Source: Alphaproteobacteria bacterium
GTDB taxonomy: Bacteria > Pseudomonadota > Alphaproteobacteria > Acetobacterales > Acetobacteraceae
Direction: 5' to 3'
Assembly: GCA_020850755.1 (NCBI GenBank)
Contig: JADZEB010000008.1
Coordinates: forward strand, 1 to 64,000
DNA: 64,000 bases
A model generated the notes under the pieces. That model saw only the letters and a program-made list of their open reading frames with translations, ran no database searches and was not told the origin of the DNA. Within the stretch, counting starts at the first letter, position 1; the number at the start of each line of letters is the position of its first letter. A program made the translations under genes and the position numbers. Positions 1 to 7,909 of the stretch are shown here, one piece after another.

Positions 1-1
1 C

Positions 2-247
2 GAGTCAGCCCAGCTTCTTGAGACGGTGCTTGAACAAATATCGGCGGCGCTGGAGGCTGGAGAATCTGTTAAAATCAGCAGCTTCGGAACCTTTTCTGTC
101 CGCCAGAAGGGGCGCCGCATCGGGCGCAACCCCAAGACCGGGCAGGAAGTTCCGATCATGCCGCGCCGGGTCCTGGTGTTCCGCGCCTCGCAGGTGCTGA
201 AGGCGCGCGTCAATGGTCAGCCGGTTGAGGGAGACGACGAACAGTGA
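2..247 (+). CDS. ihfA: Integration host factor alpha subunit (5'-truncated)
   Basis: This is the C-terminal part of a bacterial HU/IHF-family DNA-bending protein; the reading frame is open to the left edge, so the true start lies outside the window. The visible protein carries the family core [11 protein letters not shown] and [12 protein letters not shown] followed by the RRVLVFRAS beta-arm region, matching the IHF alpha subunit more closely than HU. IHF bends DNA in the nucleoid and at sigma-54 promoters, replication origins and recombination sites. The stop codon overlaps the GTG start of the following MerR gene (GTGA), so the two are probably co-transcribed and translationally coupled. 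The GTG at 26 is an internal codon, not the start. Confidence 0.95.
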   Translation, partial: ESAQLLETVLEQISAALEAGESVKISSFGTFSVRQKGRRIGRNPKTGQEVPIMPRRVLVFRASQVLKARVNGQPVEGDDEQ

Positions 248-858
248 GCATCTCGCATGATCGCCCGGCCGGCCCGCCGCGGCCCTCGATGGACAGCGCG
301 CGCGCGCTGCGCGTGAAGAAGGCGCCGGCCGCCTTCCGCACCATCAGCGAAGTCGCCGACGAACTGCACATCCCGCAGCATGTGCTGCGCTTCTGGGAGA
401 CGAAGTTCCCCCAGCTCCGCCCGCTCAAGCGTGGCGGCGGGCGCCGCTACTACCGACCCGAGGACATCGTTCTGCTTCGGCGAATCAGCGATTGGCTGTA
501 TATCCAGGGGTACACGATCAAAGGCGTTCAGCGCCTTTTGCGCGAAGGAGGCGCCCGCGTGGACGATGACCCCAGGGCCGCTGCCGAGGTGGCGGAACAC
601 GAAACCGAGATGCCCGAAAGCCGCGCGGCGGCTGCCGGCGGCCCGCAGCTCAGCCTGCCCGGCGTGCCGCGCCCGGCGGCACCCAAGCCTGCCGTGCGGG
701 TGAAGGCGGTGGGCGAGCACAGCCCGGCGCGCGCCGCGGCTGCCCCGGCCGCTGCGGCCGGCGGCGAGGTGCAGGTGCTGCGCTCGGCGCTGTCCGACCT
801 GGTGAAGGAGCTGGAGGCGCTGCGCAGCACGATCAACCGCCCGTCCGGCCGCGCCTAG
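244..858 (+). CDS. MerR-family transcriptional regulator
   Basis: A 204-residue protein with a MerR-type winged helix near the N-terminus (about residues 28-105). It contains the typical [14 protein letters not shown] helix-turn-helix segment and the [15 protein letters not shown] wing. A low-complexity Ala/Pro linker follows (about 110-180), then a short helical tail (about 180-200) that could dimerise. There is no cysteine cluster of the metal-sensing kind, so the effector is unknown. The GTG start overlaps the ihfA stop. A MerR gene directly behind ihfA is a common alphaproteobacterial arrangement (family knowledge). The gene ends just before a strong hairpin at 884-909. Confidence 0.9.
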   Translation: MSISHDRPAGPPRPSMDSARALRVKKAPAAFRTISEVADELHIPQHVLRFWETKFPQLRPLKRGGGRRYYRPEDIVLLRRISDWLYIQGYTIKGVQRLLREGGARVDDDPRAAAEVAEHETEMPESRAAAAGGPQLSLPGVPRPAAPKPAVRVKAVGEHSPARAAAAPAAAAGGEVQVLRSALSDLVKELEALRSTINRPSGRA

Positions 859-883
859 GCGCGGGACACGGTATCGACCAGAC

Positions 884-918
884 GGGGGCGCGGCGCAGGC
901 CGCGCCCCCGCTGCTTTT
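884..918 (+). terminator. Rho-independent terminator after the ihfA-merR unit
   Basis: A perfect 10-bp GC stem (884-893 with 900-909) closes a 6-nt loop and is followed by CTGCTTTT. It lies 25 bp downstream of the MerR stop codon and probably ends that transcript. The T tract is short. Confidence 0.6.
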
Positions 919-1267
919 CGGCCCCACTGCTTCCTGGCCGGCGCGCCGGGCGGGTGCGATGGACGAAGGCGCATCGCCGGCACGGGCCATCGCCGGCCAT
1001 GCGGCGATACCCCTGCCGGCGCGGTGCCGCTGATCGCCCCTTCTTGCCGGCATCCGTGCGAGGGGCCGCGAGCCGGCATGGCCGCGAGGTAGAAAAACCC
1101 GCCTGTCCCGCGTTGCGCGCCCTGGGGGTGGTGGCTATAGTGCGCGCCCGCGCGGCCGGGGCCTAGCCCTGGCGCGCGCTCGCATCCCGGATTGCCGGCC
1201 CTGCCGGCTTCCCCCTGGCGGCACCTTCACGGACCGCCCTGTGCCGGAGATGCGGGGCAAGCTCGGT
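919..1267. other. Intergenic region before tRNA-Pro
   Basis: About 350 bp without a credible gene; the short ORFs here lack family resemblance. Apart from the terminator on its left side and a weak promoter-like pair near 1113-1140 reading toward the tRNA, I see nothing recognisable. Confidence 0.5.
1113..1140 (+). promoter_or_regulatory. Possible tRNA-Pro promoter
   Basis: TTGCGC (1113-1118), a 16-bp spacer and CTATAG (1135-1140) resemble an alphaproteobacterial sigma-70 promoter. The start of transcription would lie about 120 nt upstream of the mature tRNA. The -35 match is poor and the spacer is one base short, so this is tentative. Confidence 0.25.
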
Positions 1268-1344
1268 CGGAGCGTAGCGCAGCCTGGTAGCGCATCAGTC
1301 TGGGGGACTGGGGGTCGTGGGTTCAAATCCCGCCGCTCCGACCA
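1268..1344 (+). tRNA. tRNA-Pro, anticodon GGG
   Basis: A full 77-nt cloverleaf with encoded CCA. The acceptor stem CGGAGCG (1268-1274) pairs with CGCTCCG (1334-1340), followed by discriminator A and CCA. The anticodon stem TCAGT/ACTGG (one G-U pair) holds the loop CTGGGGG, which gives anticodon GGG. The T arm has GGTTCAAATCC. It follows the ihfA-merR unit, its usual neighbourhood in this group. Confidence 0.97.
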
Positions 1345-1402
1345 TTTCCCGCGTGGGCAACAATCGCCCGCCATGTCTCGGCAGGGACGATCGGCGCCCC
1401 CC

Positions 1403-2485
1403 CTACCTCTGCGTGAACACGTCGCGGCGCATGCGATCGGCGATCTGGCTCATGCGCGGGGCGATCTCCTGCCAGTTCAGCCGCAACAGCTTGTCGAGCG
1501 GCACCACCCGCGCCGCCACCGGCGGATCAAGCTGCACCGTCCTGTTCGACATGCCCGAGACCATGGCGTTGCCGAACGCCGTCTGCGCCTCCTTCGACAG
1601 CGCCCAGTTGACGAACTCCAGCAAGAGGTCGCGGTTGCGCGCCTTCTGCGGCACATGGAAGGACAGGATGCCCACCGGCGCGCCCTCGCGCGGGACGGTG
1701 AACTCCACCGGCGTGCCGCCATCCTTGAGCGCATAGGCGCGCGAGCTGCCGATGCTGGCCACGGATGCTTCGGCCCGCTGCAACAGGTTCATCGCCTCGT
1801 TGGGCGAGCGGAACCAGCGATAGACGTGCGGCGCCAGCGCCTTCAACGCGGCGAAACCGGGTTCGAGGTTGGTCTCGCTGCCGCCATGCAGCTGCGCGGC
1901 GATGACGACCAGCTCATACAGGTAGCCGCCGGAAAGGTCGGGCAGCAGGAGCTGGCCGCGGAAGCGCGGCTCCCACAGACCCTTCCAGGAAACGGGGGGC
2001 TGGCTGACCTTGTCGGTGCGGTAGGCAACGCCGTTCTCCACATAGTTGAAGCCCACGGCCTTGCGGTTGTAGGCGTCGTAGAAGAACGGGTCGATGTCGC
2101 GCAGGTTGGGGATCATCTGCGGCGTGAGGTCGAGGAACAGGTCGGGCAGCGTGATCGCGCGCATCGCCACCGGCAGCGACAGGAAGGGCAGGTCGATCTC
2201 GGGATTGTCCTTGTTGGCGATCGCGTTGGTCAGCCACTCATTGGCCGCGCCGTAGCGGATGACGAAGCGCGCGCCCGTGCGCGCCGTGAAGGGGTCGAGC
2301 ACGGCCTTGCGGTAGTTCTGCTCGTAGATGCCGCCGAACAGGGTGGTGACGATGGTGCGTGTCTGCGCCCGCACGATCGCGGGGAAGCCCAGCGTGAGCG
2401 CGCCGGCGGCGGCAACACCTCCGGCCAGCACGGCACGGCGCGAGGCGGCGGGGCGGGCGGGGCGAATGGCGGAACGGTCGGTCAT
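1403..2485 (-). CDS. ABC transporter substrate-binding protein (spermidine/putrescine-like)
   Basis: A 360-residue periplasmic receptor of the PotD/PotF-like class (extracellular solute-binding family 1/8). The chosen ATG at 2483-2485 is preceded by GGAGG at a suitable distance; a longer upstream reading has no such site. The N-terminus has a twin-arginine-like SRRAVLAG followed by a hydrophobic stretch and a VRAQ cleavage region, so export is likely by Tat. The mature part begins TRTIVTTLFGGIYEQNYRK and contains domain-swapping segments typical of the fold. It is the last gene of a minus-strand unit after two permeases and a cysteine hydrolase. The substrate cannot be read from the sequence; polyamines are only one option. 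Confidence 0.88.
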   Translation of the reverse strand: MTDRSAIRPARPAASRRAVLAGGVAAAGALTLGFPAIVRAQTRTIVTTLFGGIYEQNYRKAVLDPFTARTGARFVIRYGAANEWLTNAIANKDNPEIDLPFLSLPVAMRAITLPDLFLDLTPQMIPNLRDIDPFFYDAYNRKAVGFNYVENGVAYRTDKVSQPPVSWKGLWEPRFRGQLLLPDLSGGYLYELVVIAAQLHGGSETNLEPGFAALKALAPHVYRWFRSPNEAMNLLQRAEASVASIGSSRAYALKDGGTPVEFTVPREGAPVGILSFHVPQKARNRDLLLEFVNWALSKEAQTAFGNAMVSGMSNRTVQLDPPVAARVVPLDKLLRLNWQEIAPRMSQIADRMRRDVFTQR

Positions 2486-2561
2486 GGCGCGAACCTCCAG
2501 GCTGTTCTCGGGGTGTTCAGGCCATCGTGCCGCGACCGCGCGGTAACGGGAAGGGGGCGCG

Positions 2562-3341
2562 TCAGCCACCGACGACGCGGCGCAGGCCCACCAGCCGTTC
2601 GAGCAGCAGGGCGGCGGCAAGCGAGGCGGCGATCAGCATGGTGGACACCGCCGCGACCGAGGGATCGAAATTGTATTCGGCGTAGTTCAGGATCGCGAGC
2701 GGCAGGGTGTTGGTGTGCGCGCTGGCCAGGAACAGCGACAGCGACACATTGTCGAAGCTGACGATGAAGGCGAACACCATCCCCGCGATCAGCCCCGGGC
2801 GCAACAGCGGCAGGGTCACGTGCCAGAAGGCGCGCAAGGGGCTGGCGCCGAGCGTCAGCGCCGCTTCCTCGGTCACGGCATCGATGCGCGCGAGGCTGGC
2901 GATGATCGTGCGCACCATGTAGGGGAAGGTGATCAGCACATGCGCGCCGACCAGGCGCAGGCCGACATCGCGCACGCCAAGCCCCGAGAAGGCCAGCAGC
3001 ACCGCAAGCCCGATCACGATCGAGGGCACCACCAGCGGCGCGAGCAGGAAGGTCTGCAGGCCGTCGCGCCCGGGAAAGGGTATGCGCACGATGGCGTAGG
3101 CGGCCGCGAGCGCGATCGGCGTTGCGATCAATGTCGCCAGGCTTGCCAGCCACAGGCTGTTGATGGCGCTGTCGGTGAAGGCGGTCTCGGCGAGCGCATG
3201 CGCATACCAGCGCAAGGAGAGGCCGCGCGGCGGGAACTCGGGCGAGGGCGTGTCGCTGAAGGAAGCAACCACCACGACGATGATCGGCGCCAGGATGAAC
3301 AGCGCCACGCAGCCCACAATGACGCGCAACAGGCGGCTCAT
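2562..3341 (-). CDS. ABC transporter permease (PotC-like)
   Basis: A 259-residue inner-membrane permease with about six hydrophobic segments. It has a binding-protein-dependent transport motif around EEAALTLGASPLRAFWHVTL, the EAA loop that docks onto the ATPase. Its length and fold match PotC/PotI-type subunits. The ATG overlaps the stop of the upstream permease (ATGA at 3338-3341), so the two are translationally coupled and probably form a heterodimeric channel with it. The receptor gene follows 76 bp downstream. No ATPase gene accompanies the set. Confidence 0.92.
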   Translation of the reverse strand: MSRLLRVIVGCVALFILAPIIVVVVASFSDTPSPEFPPRGLSLRWYAHALAETAFTDSAINSLWLASLATLIATPIALAAAYAIVRIPFPGRDGLQTFLLAPLVVPSIVIGLAVLLAFSGLGVRDVGLRLVGAHVLITFPYMVRTIIASLARIDAVTEEAALTLGASPLRAFWHVTLPLLRPGLIAGMVFAFIVSFDNVSLSLFLASAHTNTLPLAILNYAEYNFDPSVAAVSTMLIAASLAAALLLERLVGLRRVVGG

Positions 3342-4234
3342 GCCTGGGCTCCGGCCCGGCCTCCCGCGCGCGCATCGTGCCGCCCGGCGCCAAGCGCCCC
3401 GGCACGGCTGAGCAGGCGCATGTAGAGGAACACCACCGTCATCGCCACCGCCAGCAGGAGCGCGGCAAGCGCGGCGCCGAACGGCCATTCGAACAGCATG
3501 GTGAACTGCTGGTAGATCAGCGTGGTGATGAAGTTGGGGCCGCTCGGCCCCAGCACCGCCGGCGTGACATAGGCCGAGATCGCGATGCTGAATACGATCG
3601 TCGTGCCGGCACCGATGCCAGGCAGGGCGAGCGGCAGGGTGATGTGCCAGAGAGTGCGGCGCGCATCGGCCCCGAGCGTCGCCGCCGCTTCCGCCAGCAG
3701 CGGGTCGATGCGCTCCAGCGCCGCCAGGATCGACAGCACCATGAAGGGCAGCACGATATGCGTCAGCCCGACCACGATCGCGAACTCGGAATACATCAGC
3801 CGCAGGGGCGTGCTGGTGATGCCGGCCCACATCAGCAGGCTGTTGATCGTTCCGCGGTTCCCCAGCAGCACGATCCAGCCATAGGAGCTGACCACGATCG
3901 AGACCAATAGCGGCGACAGCGCCAGGATGGTCAGCGGTCCGCGCCAGCGCGCCGGCGCCTTCCACATGAAATGCGCAAGCGGATAGCCGAGCGCCACCGC
4001 CAGAACCGTGATGATGAGCGCCATCAGGATGGTGCGCCCGAAGATGCCGAGGAAGAAGCTGTCGGTCAGGGCGCGGCTGTAATGCTCGAGCGTCAACCCG
4101 CCTGCGGCCTGCACGCCGCTCTGCCCCTCGAACAGCGAGAAGCGGATCAGCCAGCCGACCGGCAGCACCAGCACCACCACGATCAGGATTACCGCTGGCA
4201 GCAGCAGCAGCAGGGCGGTGCGGGGGCGGCGCAT
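3338..4234 (-). CDS. ABC transporter permease (PotB-like)
   Basis: A 298-residue membrane protein. The chosen ATG (4232-4234) gives a short N-terminus followed at once by a hydrophobic helix. An upstream extension in the same frame reads through the end of the hydrolase gene and is unlikely. It carries an EAA loop around LLAEAAATLGADARRTLWH and six predicted membrane helices, as in PotB/PotH. It overlaps the second permease by four bases and starts 47 bp after the cysteine hydrolase gene. Together with the neighbouring receptor it would form an importer, but an ATP-binding subunit must come from elsewhere. Confidence 0.9.
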   Translation of the reverse strand: MRRPRTALLLLLPAVILIVVVLVLPVGWLIRFSLFEGQSGVQAAGGLTLEHYSRALTDSFFLGIFGRTILMALIITVLAVALGYPLAHFMWKAPARWRGPLTILALSPLLVSIVVSSYGWIVLLGNRGTINSLLMWAGITSTPLRLMYSEFAIVVGLTHIVLPFMVLSILAALERIDPLLAEAAATLGADARRTLWHITLPLALPGIGAGTTIVFSIAISAYVTPAVLGPSGPNFITTLIYQQFTMLFEWPFGAALAALLLAVAMTVVFLYMRLLSRAGALGAGRHDARAGGRAGAQA

Positions 4235-4281
4235 CGGATGCGGGGGGCGCGGCGCGAGGCAGCGGGGCGGGCGCGGTCGTG

Positions 4282-5637
4282 CTACTCGGCCGCGCGCGGC
4301 TTGGCCCTGGCCGCCGCCGCCTTGTCCCAGAGCGAGGCGACACGTTCGGTCGGCACGATCTCGGCGAAGTAGATGCGCATGGTCTCCAAAGCCCAGCCGT
4401 GCAGGTGGCGCAGCCGCCCGCGCGCGGCCACCGCGTCCTCGGCCACCACCGCGTAGTAGTCGCGGAAGCGCGCCTCGCGCACGGTCGATTCCACGCAGGC
4501 AGGCGTCGCCGTGCCGCACACCACCAGCGAGCGGATGCCGTTCGAGCGCAGCAGCGTCTCGAGATCGGTGTCGATGAATGCGGACAGGCGATGCTTGCGC
4601 ACGATCGGTTCGCCCGGCAGCGGGGCGAGCTCGTCGATCTGGCGTGCACCCCAGCTTCCGGGCAGGCAGATCTCCAGCGTCACGCGCCCGCCATCGGCGC
4701 CGAACAGCGAGGAAGGCGAGCCGCTCGCCGCGCCATAGGCGCCGTTGACATGGATCACCATCACGCCGGCGGCGCGCGCGCTGGCCAGCAGCCGCTGGAT
4801 CGCCGGGATGATGGCGCGGTTGTCGGCCACGTCCTCGCCGCGCCGGGCCATCACGCCGTCGGGGTGGCAGAAATCGTTCTGCATGTCGATCAGCATCAGC
4901 GCGGCGTGGGCGGGATCGGCCATCTGCTCGGGCGTGGTCAGCGCCAGCGCGCGCTTGACCTCGAGCTGCCAGCCGCGCGGCCCCGGTGCGGCCGCGTTCC
5001 AGATCGCGGCCAGGCTCGCCACCTCGCTGACATGGGCCATGGTCTGGCCGAGCTTGGCGAGCGAGGCATCGTGGCGGGCGCGGTCCATCGAGGCGCAGGC
5101 ATCGGCCGCCATCACCACGCGGTAGCCGCGGAAGAAGGCATCGCGCGCCGATGAATCGACGCAGCCCGAGGTGACGACGCCGGTCATCACCACGGTCTTG
5201 ATGCCGTTCGAGCGCAGATAGAGGTCGATGTCGCTGTCCCAGAAGGCGCTGTAGCGGTGCTTGGTCGCCACCACCTCGTTCGGCGCATCAGGCAGCGGGC
5301 GCAGATCGCCCCAGAAATCGGTCTCCCAGTCGCCATCGGGGCAGCGCACCGGGTCGCGCCCGCCCTTGGAAAGCTGCTCGGCCAGCGCCTCGCACTGGTG
5401 GACCAGGTCGTAGGTCGCGCGCACCCAGACGATGAAGGTGCCGGCCTTGCGCGCCGCGGCGACCAGCTCGCGCAGGCGATCGGCCATCGGCGCCATCATC
5501 GCGAGGTTCGATCCGGCCCGGCCGTGATAGCCCTGCGGGTGGCAGAAATTGTTCTGCACATCCACCACCACGAGGGCGGTGTGGGCCGGATCGACGATCT
5601 TCGCGAGTGGCATTGTTTCAGGCGTGAAGCTGCGCAT
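4282..5637 (-). CDS. Tandem two-domain isochorismatase-family cysteine hydrolase
   Basis: A 451-residue protein made of two complete cysteine-hydrolase domains, about twice the family's usual length. Domain 1 (about 15-200) has Asp26 in VVVDVQNNF, Lys126 in TKHRYSAF and Cys159 in TSGCVDSS. Domain 2 (about 235-430) has Asp251 in LIDMQNDF, Lys348 in RKHRLSAF and Cys381 in TPACVEST. Both Asp-Lys-Cys triads are therefore intact. Relatives hydrolyse amides, ureido acids such as N-carbamoylsarcosine, nicotinamide or isochorismate; the substrate here is unknown. It is the first gene of a unit with an ABC importer, which suggests that it processes the imported compound. Confidence 0.9.
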   Translation of the reverse strand: MRSFTPETMPLAKIVDPAHTALVVVDVQNNFCHPQGYHGRAGSNLAMMAPMADRLRELVAAARKAGTFIVWVRATYDLVHQCEALAEQLSKGGRDPVRCPDGDWETDFWGDLRPLPDAPNEVVATKHRYSAFWDSDIDLYLRSNGIKTVVMTGVVTSGCVDSSARDAFFRGYRVVMAADACASMDRARHDASLAKLGQTMAHVSEVASLAAIWNAAAPGPRGWQLEVKRALALTTPEQMADPAHAALMLIDMQNDFCHPDGVMARRGEDVADNRAIIPAIQRLLASARAAGVMVIHVNGAYGAASGSPSSLFGADGGRVTLEICLPGSWGARQIDELAPLPGEPIVRKHRLSAFIDTDLETLLRSNGIRSLVVCGTATPACVESTVREARFRDYYAVVAEDAVAARGRLRHLHGWALETMRIYFAEIVPTERVASLWDKAAAARAKPRAAE

Positions 5638-5722
5638 GCTGGCCCCCGATGCCCGACAGGGCAGGTCGTTGCCCGATCGAGGGTATGGCGCCGGCCTGGC
5701 CGAGGCAACCCGCTGCGCCGGC

Positions 5723-5739
5723 TTGGCACGCGGCCTGCA
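5723..5739 (+). promoter_or_regulatory. Sigma-54 (RpoN) promoter candidate
   Basis: TTGGCACG-N4-CTGCA lies here with GG (5725-5726) and GC (5737-5738) separated by exactly 10 bp, the spacing required by sigma-54. The only departure from the TTGGCACG-N4-TTGCA consensus is one T to C. Transcription would begin near 5750, at the start of the structured RNA below. The short inverted repeats upstream (5650-5663 and 5659-5674) could be activator sites, but they do not match the enteric NtrC consensus well. Confidence 0.65.
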
Positions 5740-5749
5740 TTCCTACCTG

Positions 5750-5841
5750 TGTGTGCCGGTGGCAAGACCGGCATGACTTAGCCTTCCTCGGATCTTGCAC
5801 ACCTTAAGGGGCCGTCGCCTTTGCGACCGGCCCCTTTTTTT
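5750..5841 (+). ncRNA. Candidate small RNA with its own terminator
   Basis: About 92 nt run from the predicted sigma-54 start to a strong terminator, with no ORF. The RNA can fold two ways. One is a hairpin TGCCGGT/ACCGGCA (5754-5760 with 5767-5773). The other is a longer stem, GTGT/ACAC (5751-5754 with 5799-5802) plus GCAAGA/TCTTGC (5762-5767 with 5793-5798), which places CCTTCCTC (5782-5789) in the loop. That octamer is complementary to Shine-Dalgarno sequences, as in several alphaproteobacterial trans-acting sRNAs. It sits divergently from the hydrolase/ABC operon and about 200 bp before cutA. It could instead be a leader, but the terminator argues for a free RNA. Confidence 0.55.
5808..5841 (+). 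terminator. Strong Rho-independent terminator without an upstream coding gene
   Basis: Stem 5808-5818 pairs with 5823-5834 (one unpaired base) around the loop CTTT, and seven T residues follow directly. The poly-T tail exists only on the plus strand, yet no plus-strand gene precedes it for more than 4 kb. It therefore probably terminates the small RNA called here. Confidence 0.85.
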
Positions 5842-6040
5842 CGCCGCGACGCCGGATCGTTCTTCGCCCGTCGGGCGGAAATTGCCGTGCATTCTCGCCT
5901 CCTGCGCGGCGGCGATGGCAATGATATTCCAACCGGGCGCGCAGGAACGCGCAGGAAAGTGCCCGCAGCCCGGTCCGCACCGGCGCGACGAATGCCAATA
6001 TGCGAATCCGAATCCCATCCCGCGAATCCGGAGCGCACAG

Positions 6041-6379
6041 ATGGACACGTCGGATCAATTCTGCCTCGTCTACATCACGGCCGCGGATGGCGAGGAAGCG
6101 CGCCGCATCGCGCGCGCTGTGGTCGAGGAGCGGCTGGCCGCCTGCGCCAATGTGCTACCCGGGCACCGCGCCTTCTACTGGTGGCAGGGCAAGCTCGAGG
6201 AGGGCGAGGAGGGGGCGCTGATCGTGAAGACCCGCCGCGCCCTGCTGGACGCGCTCATCGCACGGGTGAAGGCGCTGCACAGCTACACGGTGCCGTGCCT
6301 CGTCGCGCTGCCGATCGTCGCGGGCAACCCCGACTATCTGCGCTGGCTGGCCGAGGAAACGCGCGGTCCAGGCGCCTAG
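6041..6379 (+). CDS. cutA: Divalent-cation tolerance protein CutA
   Basis: A 112-residue cytoplasmic protein of the CutA1 family, a PII-like ferredoxin fold that forms tight trimers and is linked to copper tolerance; its true role is unclear. The family core is visible: VYITAADGEEARRIARAVVEE, then ERLAACANVLPG, YWWQGKLEE and KTRRALLDAL. The ATG at 6041 is chosen because it gives the normal CutA length and has CCGGAG nearby; the open frame continues further upstream without homology. The TAG stop coincides with the CTAG left end of a 130-bp three-hairpin element. Confidence 0.95.
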   Translation: MDTSDQFCLVYITAADGEEARRIARAVVEERLAACANVLPGHRAFYWWQGKLEEGEEGALIVKTRRALLDALIARVKALHSYTVPCLVALPIVAGNPDYLRWLAEETRGPGA

Positions 6380-6505
6380 AGCAGCGTCCGATCTGGTGGA
6401 ACCGCAGGGCGGTTCCACCAGATCGGACCAAGGTGCTCGCAAACCATAGGTTTCTCGAGCACGAGTTCCGTTCGGCTGATCGAAGCCGAACGGAACGTGC
6501 CCTAG
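6376..6505. repeat. 130-bp three-hairpin element with CTAG ends, copy 1
   Basis: The element starts and ends with CTAG and is almost all secondary structure. A perfect 20-bp stem (6386-6405 with 6409-6428, 3-nt loop) comes first. A stem of 7 bp plus 5 bp follows (6433-6445 with 6449-6462), then a 13-bp stem (6465-6477 with 6484-6496). Copies in inverse orientation occur at 35441-35570 (same length) and, in part, at 30548. It fills the gap between the convergent cutA and ispDF genes, and both stop codons are the TAG of its CTAG ends. It may act as a bidirectional terminator or be a miniature mobile element. Confidence 0.9.
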
Positions 6506-7704
6506 AGGGGCGTCTCGGCCTCCGGCAGCAGCAGCGTCGCCACCGCCTGCGCGGCGATGCCCTCGCCACGACCGGTGAAGCCGAGCCTCTCGGTGGGGGT
6601 GGCCTTGACCGACACCCGACTGGCCGCGATGCCCAGTATCGCCGCGATGCGCGCCCGCATGGCATCGGCGTGGGGCGCGATCTTCGGCCGCTCGCAGATC
6701 AGCGTCACGTCGAGGCTGGCGATACGCCCGCCGCGCGCGGCCACGCGCTCGCCGGCATGGACCAGGAAGCGGGCCGAATCGGCGTCCTTCCAGGCCGCCT
6801 CGCTGGGCGGGAAATGGCGGCCGATATCGCCCTCGGCCAGCGCGCCATAGATCGCGTCGCAGAGCGCGTGCAGCCCGACATCGGCATCCGAATGGCCGGC
6901 GAGCCCCAACGGGTGCGGCACCCGCACCCCGCACAGGACCAGCGGCCGGTCGGGGGCGAAGCGGTGCACGTCGAAACCGGTGCCTACCGCCGGCAGCATC
7001 TGCCCGGCAAGTCCTGCCAGGCGGGCCTCGGCGCGGGGCAGATCCTCGGGACCGGTGATCTTCATGTTCGCCTCCTCGCCCGGCACGAGCGCCACCGCCA
7101 GACCGGCCAGTTCCGCCACCGCCGCATCGTCGGTGAGCAATGCGGCCACTTCGGCCGGCAGCGACGCAGCGGCGCGGTGCGCGGCCAGGATCGGGGCGAA
7201 GCGGAAGGCCTGCGGCGTCTGCACCCGGTATAGCCCTGCCCGCGACAGCGTGCCGGCCACATGCATGCCGGCATCGGCGCGCTTGATCGTGTCCGCCACC
7301 GGCAGGGCGGGGATAGCGCCCGGCGCCTCGGCGAGGGCGTCGACCAGCCGGCCGAGCAGGGCGGCGGACAGGAACGGCCGCGCGGCATCGTGGATCAGCA
7401 CAGCATCGGGCGGGGCGGGGAGAAGGGTGGCGAGCGCCTCCAGCCCCGCCAGCGCGGAGGCCTGGCGCGTCGCTCCGCCGATGATGGGCGGCAGCAGCGC
7501 CAACCCCTCGGCGGCGGCGGCGAAGGCCGCGCCGTCCTCGGGCCCGATCACGGCCGCCACGCCGGCAATGCGCCGATCGCGCGCCAGCAGGGCGAGGCTG
7601 TGGCGGATCAGGGGCAGCCCGCCGAGCGGCAGGTACTGCTTCGGCCGGTCGGCGCCGAAGCGAAGGCCGCGGCCGGCGGCGAGCACGAGGGCGTAGATGC
7701 GCAT
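6502..7704 (-). CDS. ispDF: Bifunctional IspD/IspF isoprenoid enzyme
   Basis: A 400-residue fusion of two MEP-pathway enzymes. The N-terminal half (about 1-225) is the IspD cytidylyltransferase, with [19 protein letters not shown] making CDP-methylerythritol. The C-terminal half (about 230-400) is IspF, with metal-binding [23 protein letters not shown] and the GDIGRHFPP segment, which makes the cyclodiphosphate. The fused form is typical of alphaproteobacteria. The start ATG at 7702-7704 begins right at the IspD core; a longer open frame upstream has no homology. Its stop lies in the CTAG end of the repeat element, convergent with cutA. It is divergent from dusB, with 205 bp between them. Confidence 0.96.
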   Translation of the reverse strand: MRIYALVLAAGRGLRFGADRPKQYLPLGGLPLIRHSLALLARDRRIAGVAAVIGPEDGAAFAAAAEGLALLPPIIGGATRQASALAGLEALATLLPAPPDAVLIHDAARPFLSAALLGRLVDALAEAPGAIPALPVADTIKRADAGMHVAGTLSRAGLYRVQTPQAFRFAPILAAHRAAASLPAEVAALLTDDAAVAELAGLAVALVPGEEANMKITGPEDLPRAEARLAGLAGQMLPAVGTGFDVHRFAPDRPLVLCGVRVPHPLGLAGHSDADVGLHALCDAIYGALAEGDIGRHFPPSEAAWKDADSARFLVHAGERVAARGGRIASLDVTLICERPKIAPHADAMRARIAAILGIAASRVSVKATPTERLGFTGRGEGIAAQAVATLLLPEAETPL

Positions 7705-7909
7705 GCGCCGGACCCTATCGGCCCGCTGCGCGGCGAACAAGGGCGGCCGCAGGAGAAGGGAACGGGCAACGAACAGCCCCGCCACTGCCGCTGCCCTGCA
7801 ACGCCGCGCGACGGGCGGACGGGCGCCGCGCCGGCCGTGCGGGAAGGGGCCTGAAATGCCGGTCCTGTTGATTGCATCGGCCGCGCGCTTTCTCTAGATT
7901 GCCCAAATC

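Noticed and set aside
1241-2761. Long plus-strand ORF of 506 codons over tRNA-Pro and the ABC receptor gene
   Set aside because: It is a shadow of the minus-strand receptor gene in high-GC DNA; its composition is Arg/Ala/Gly-rich with no homology.
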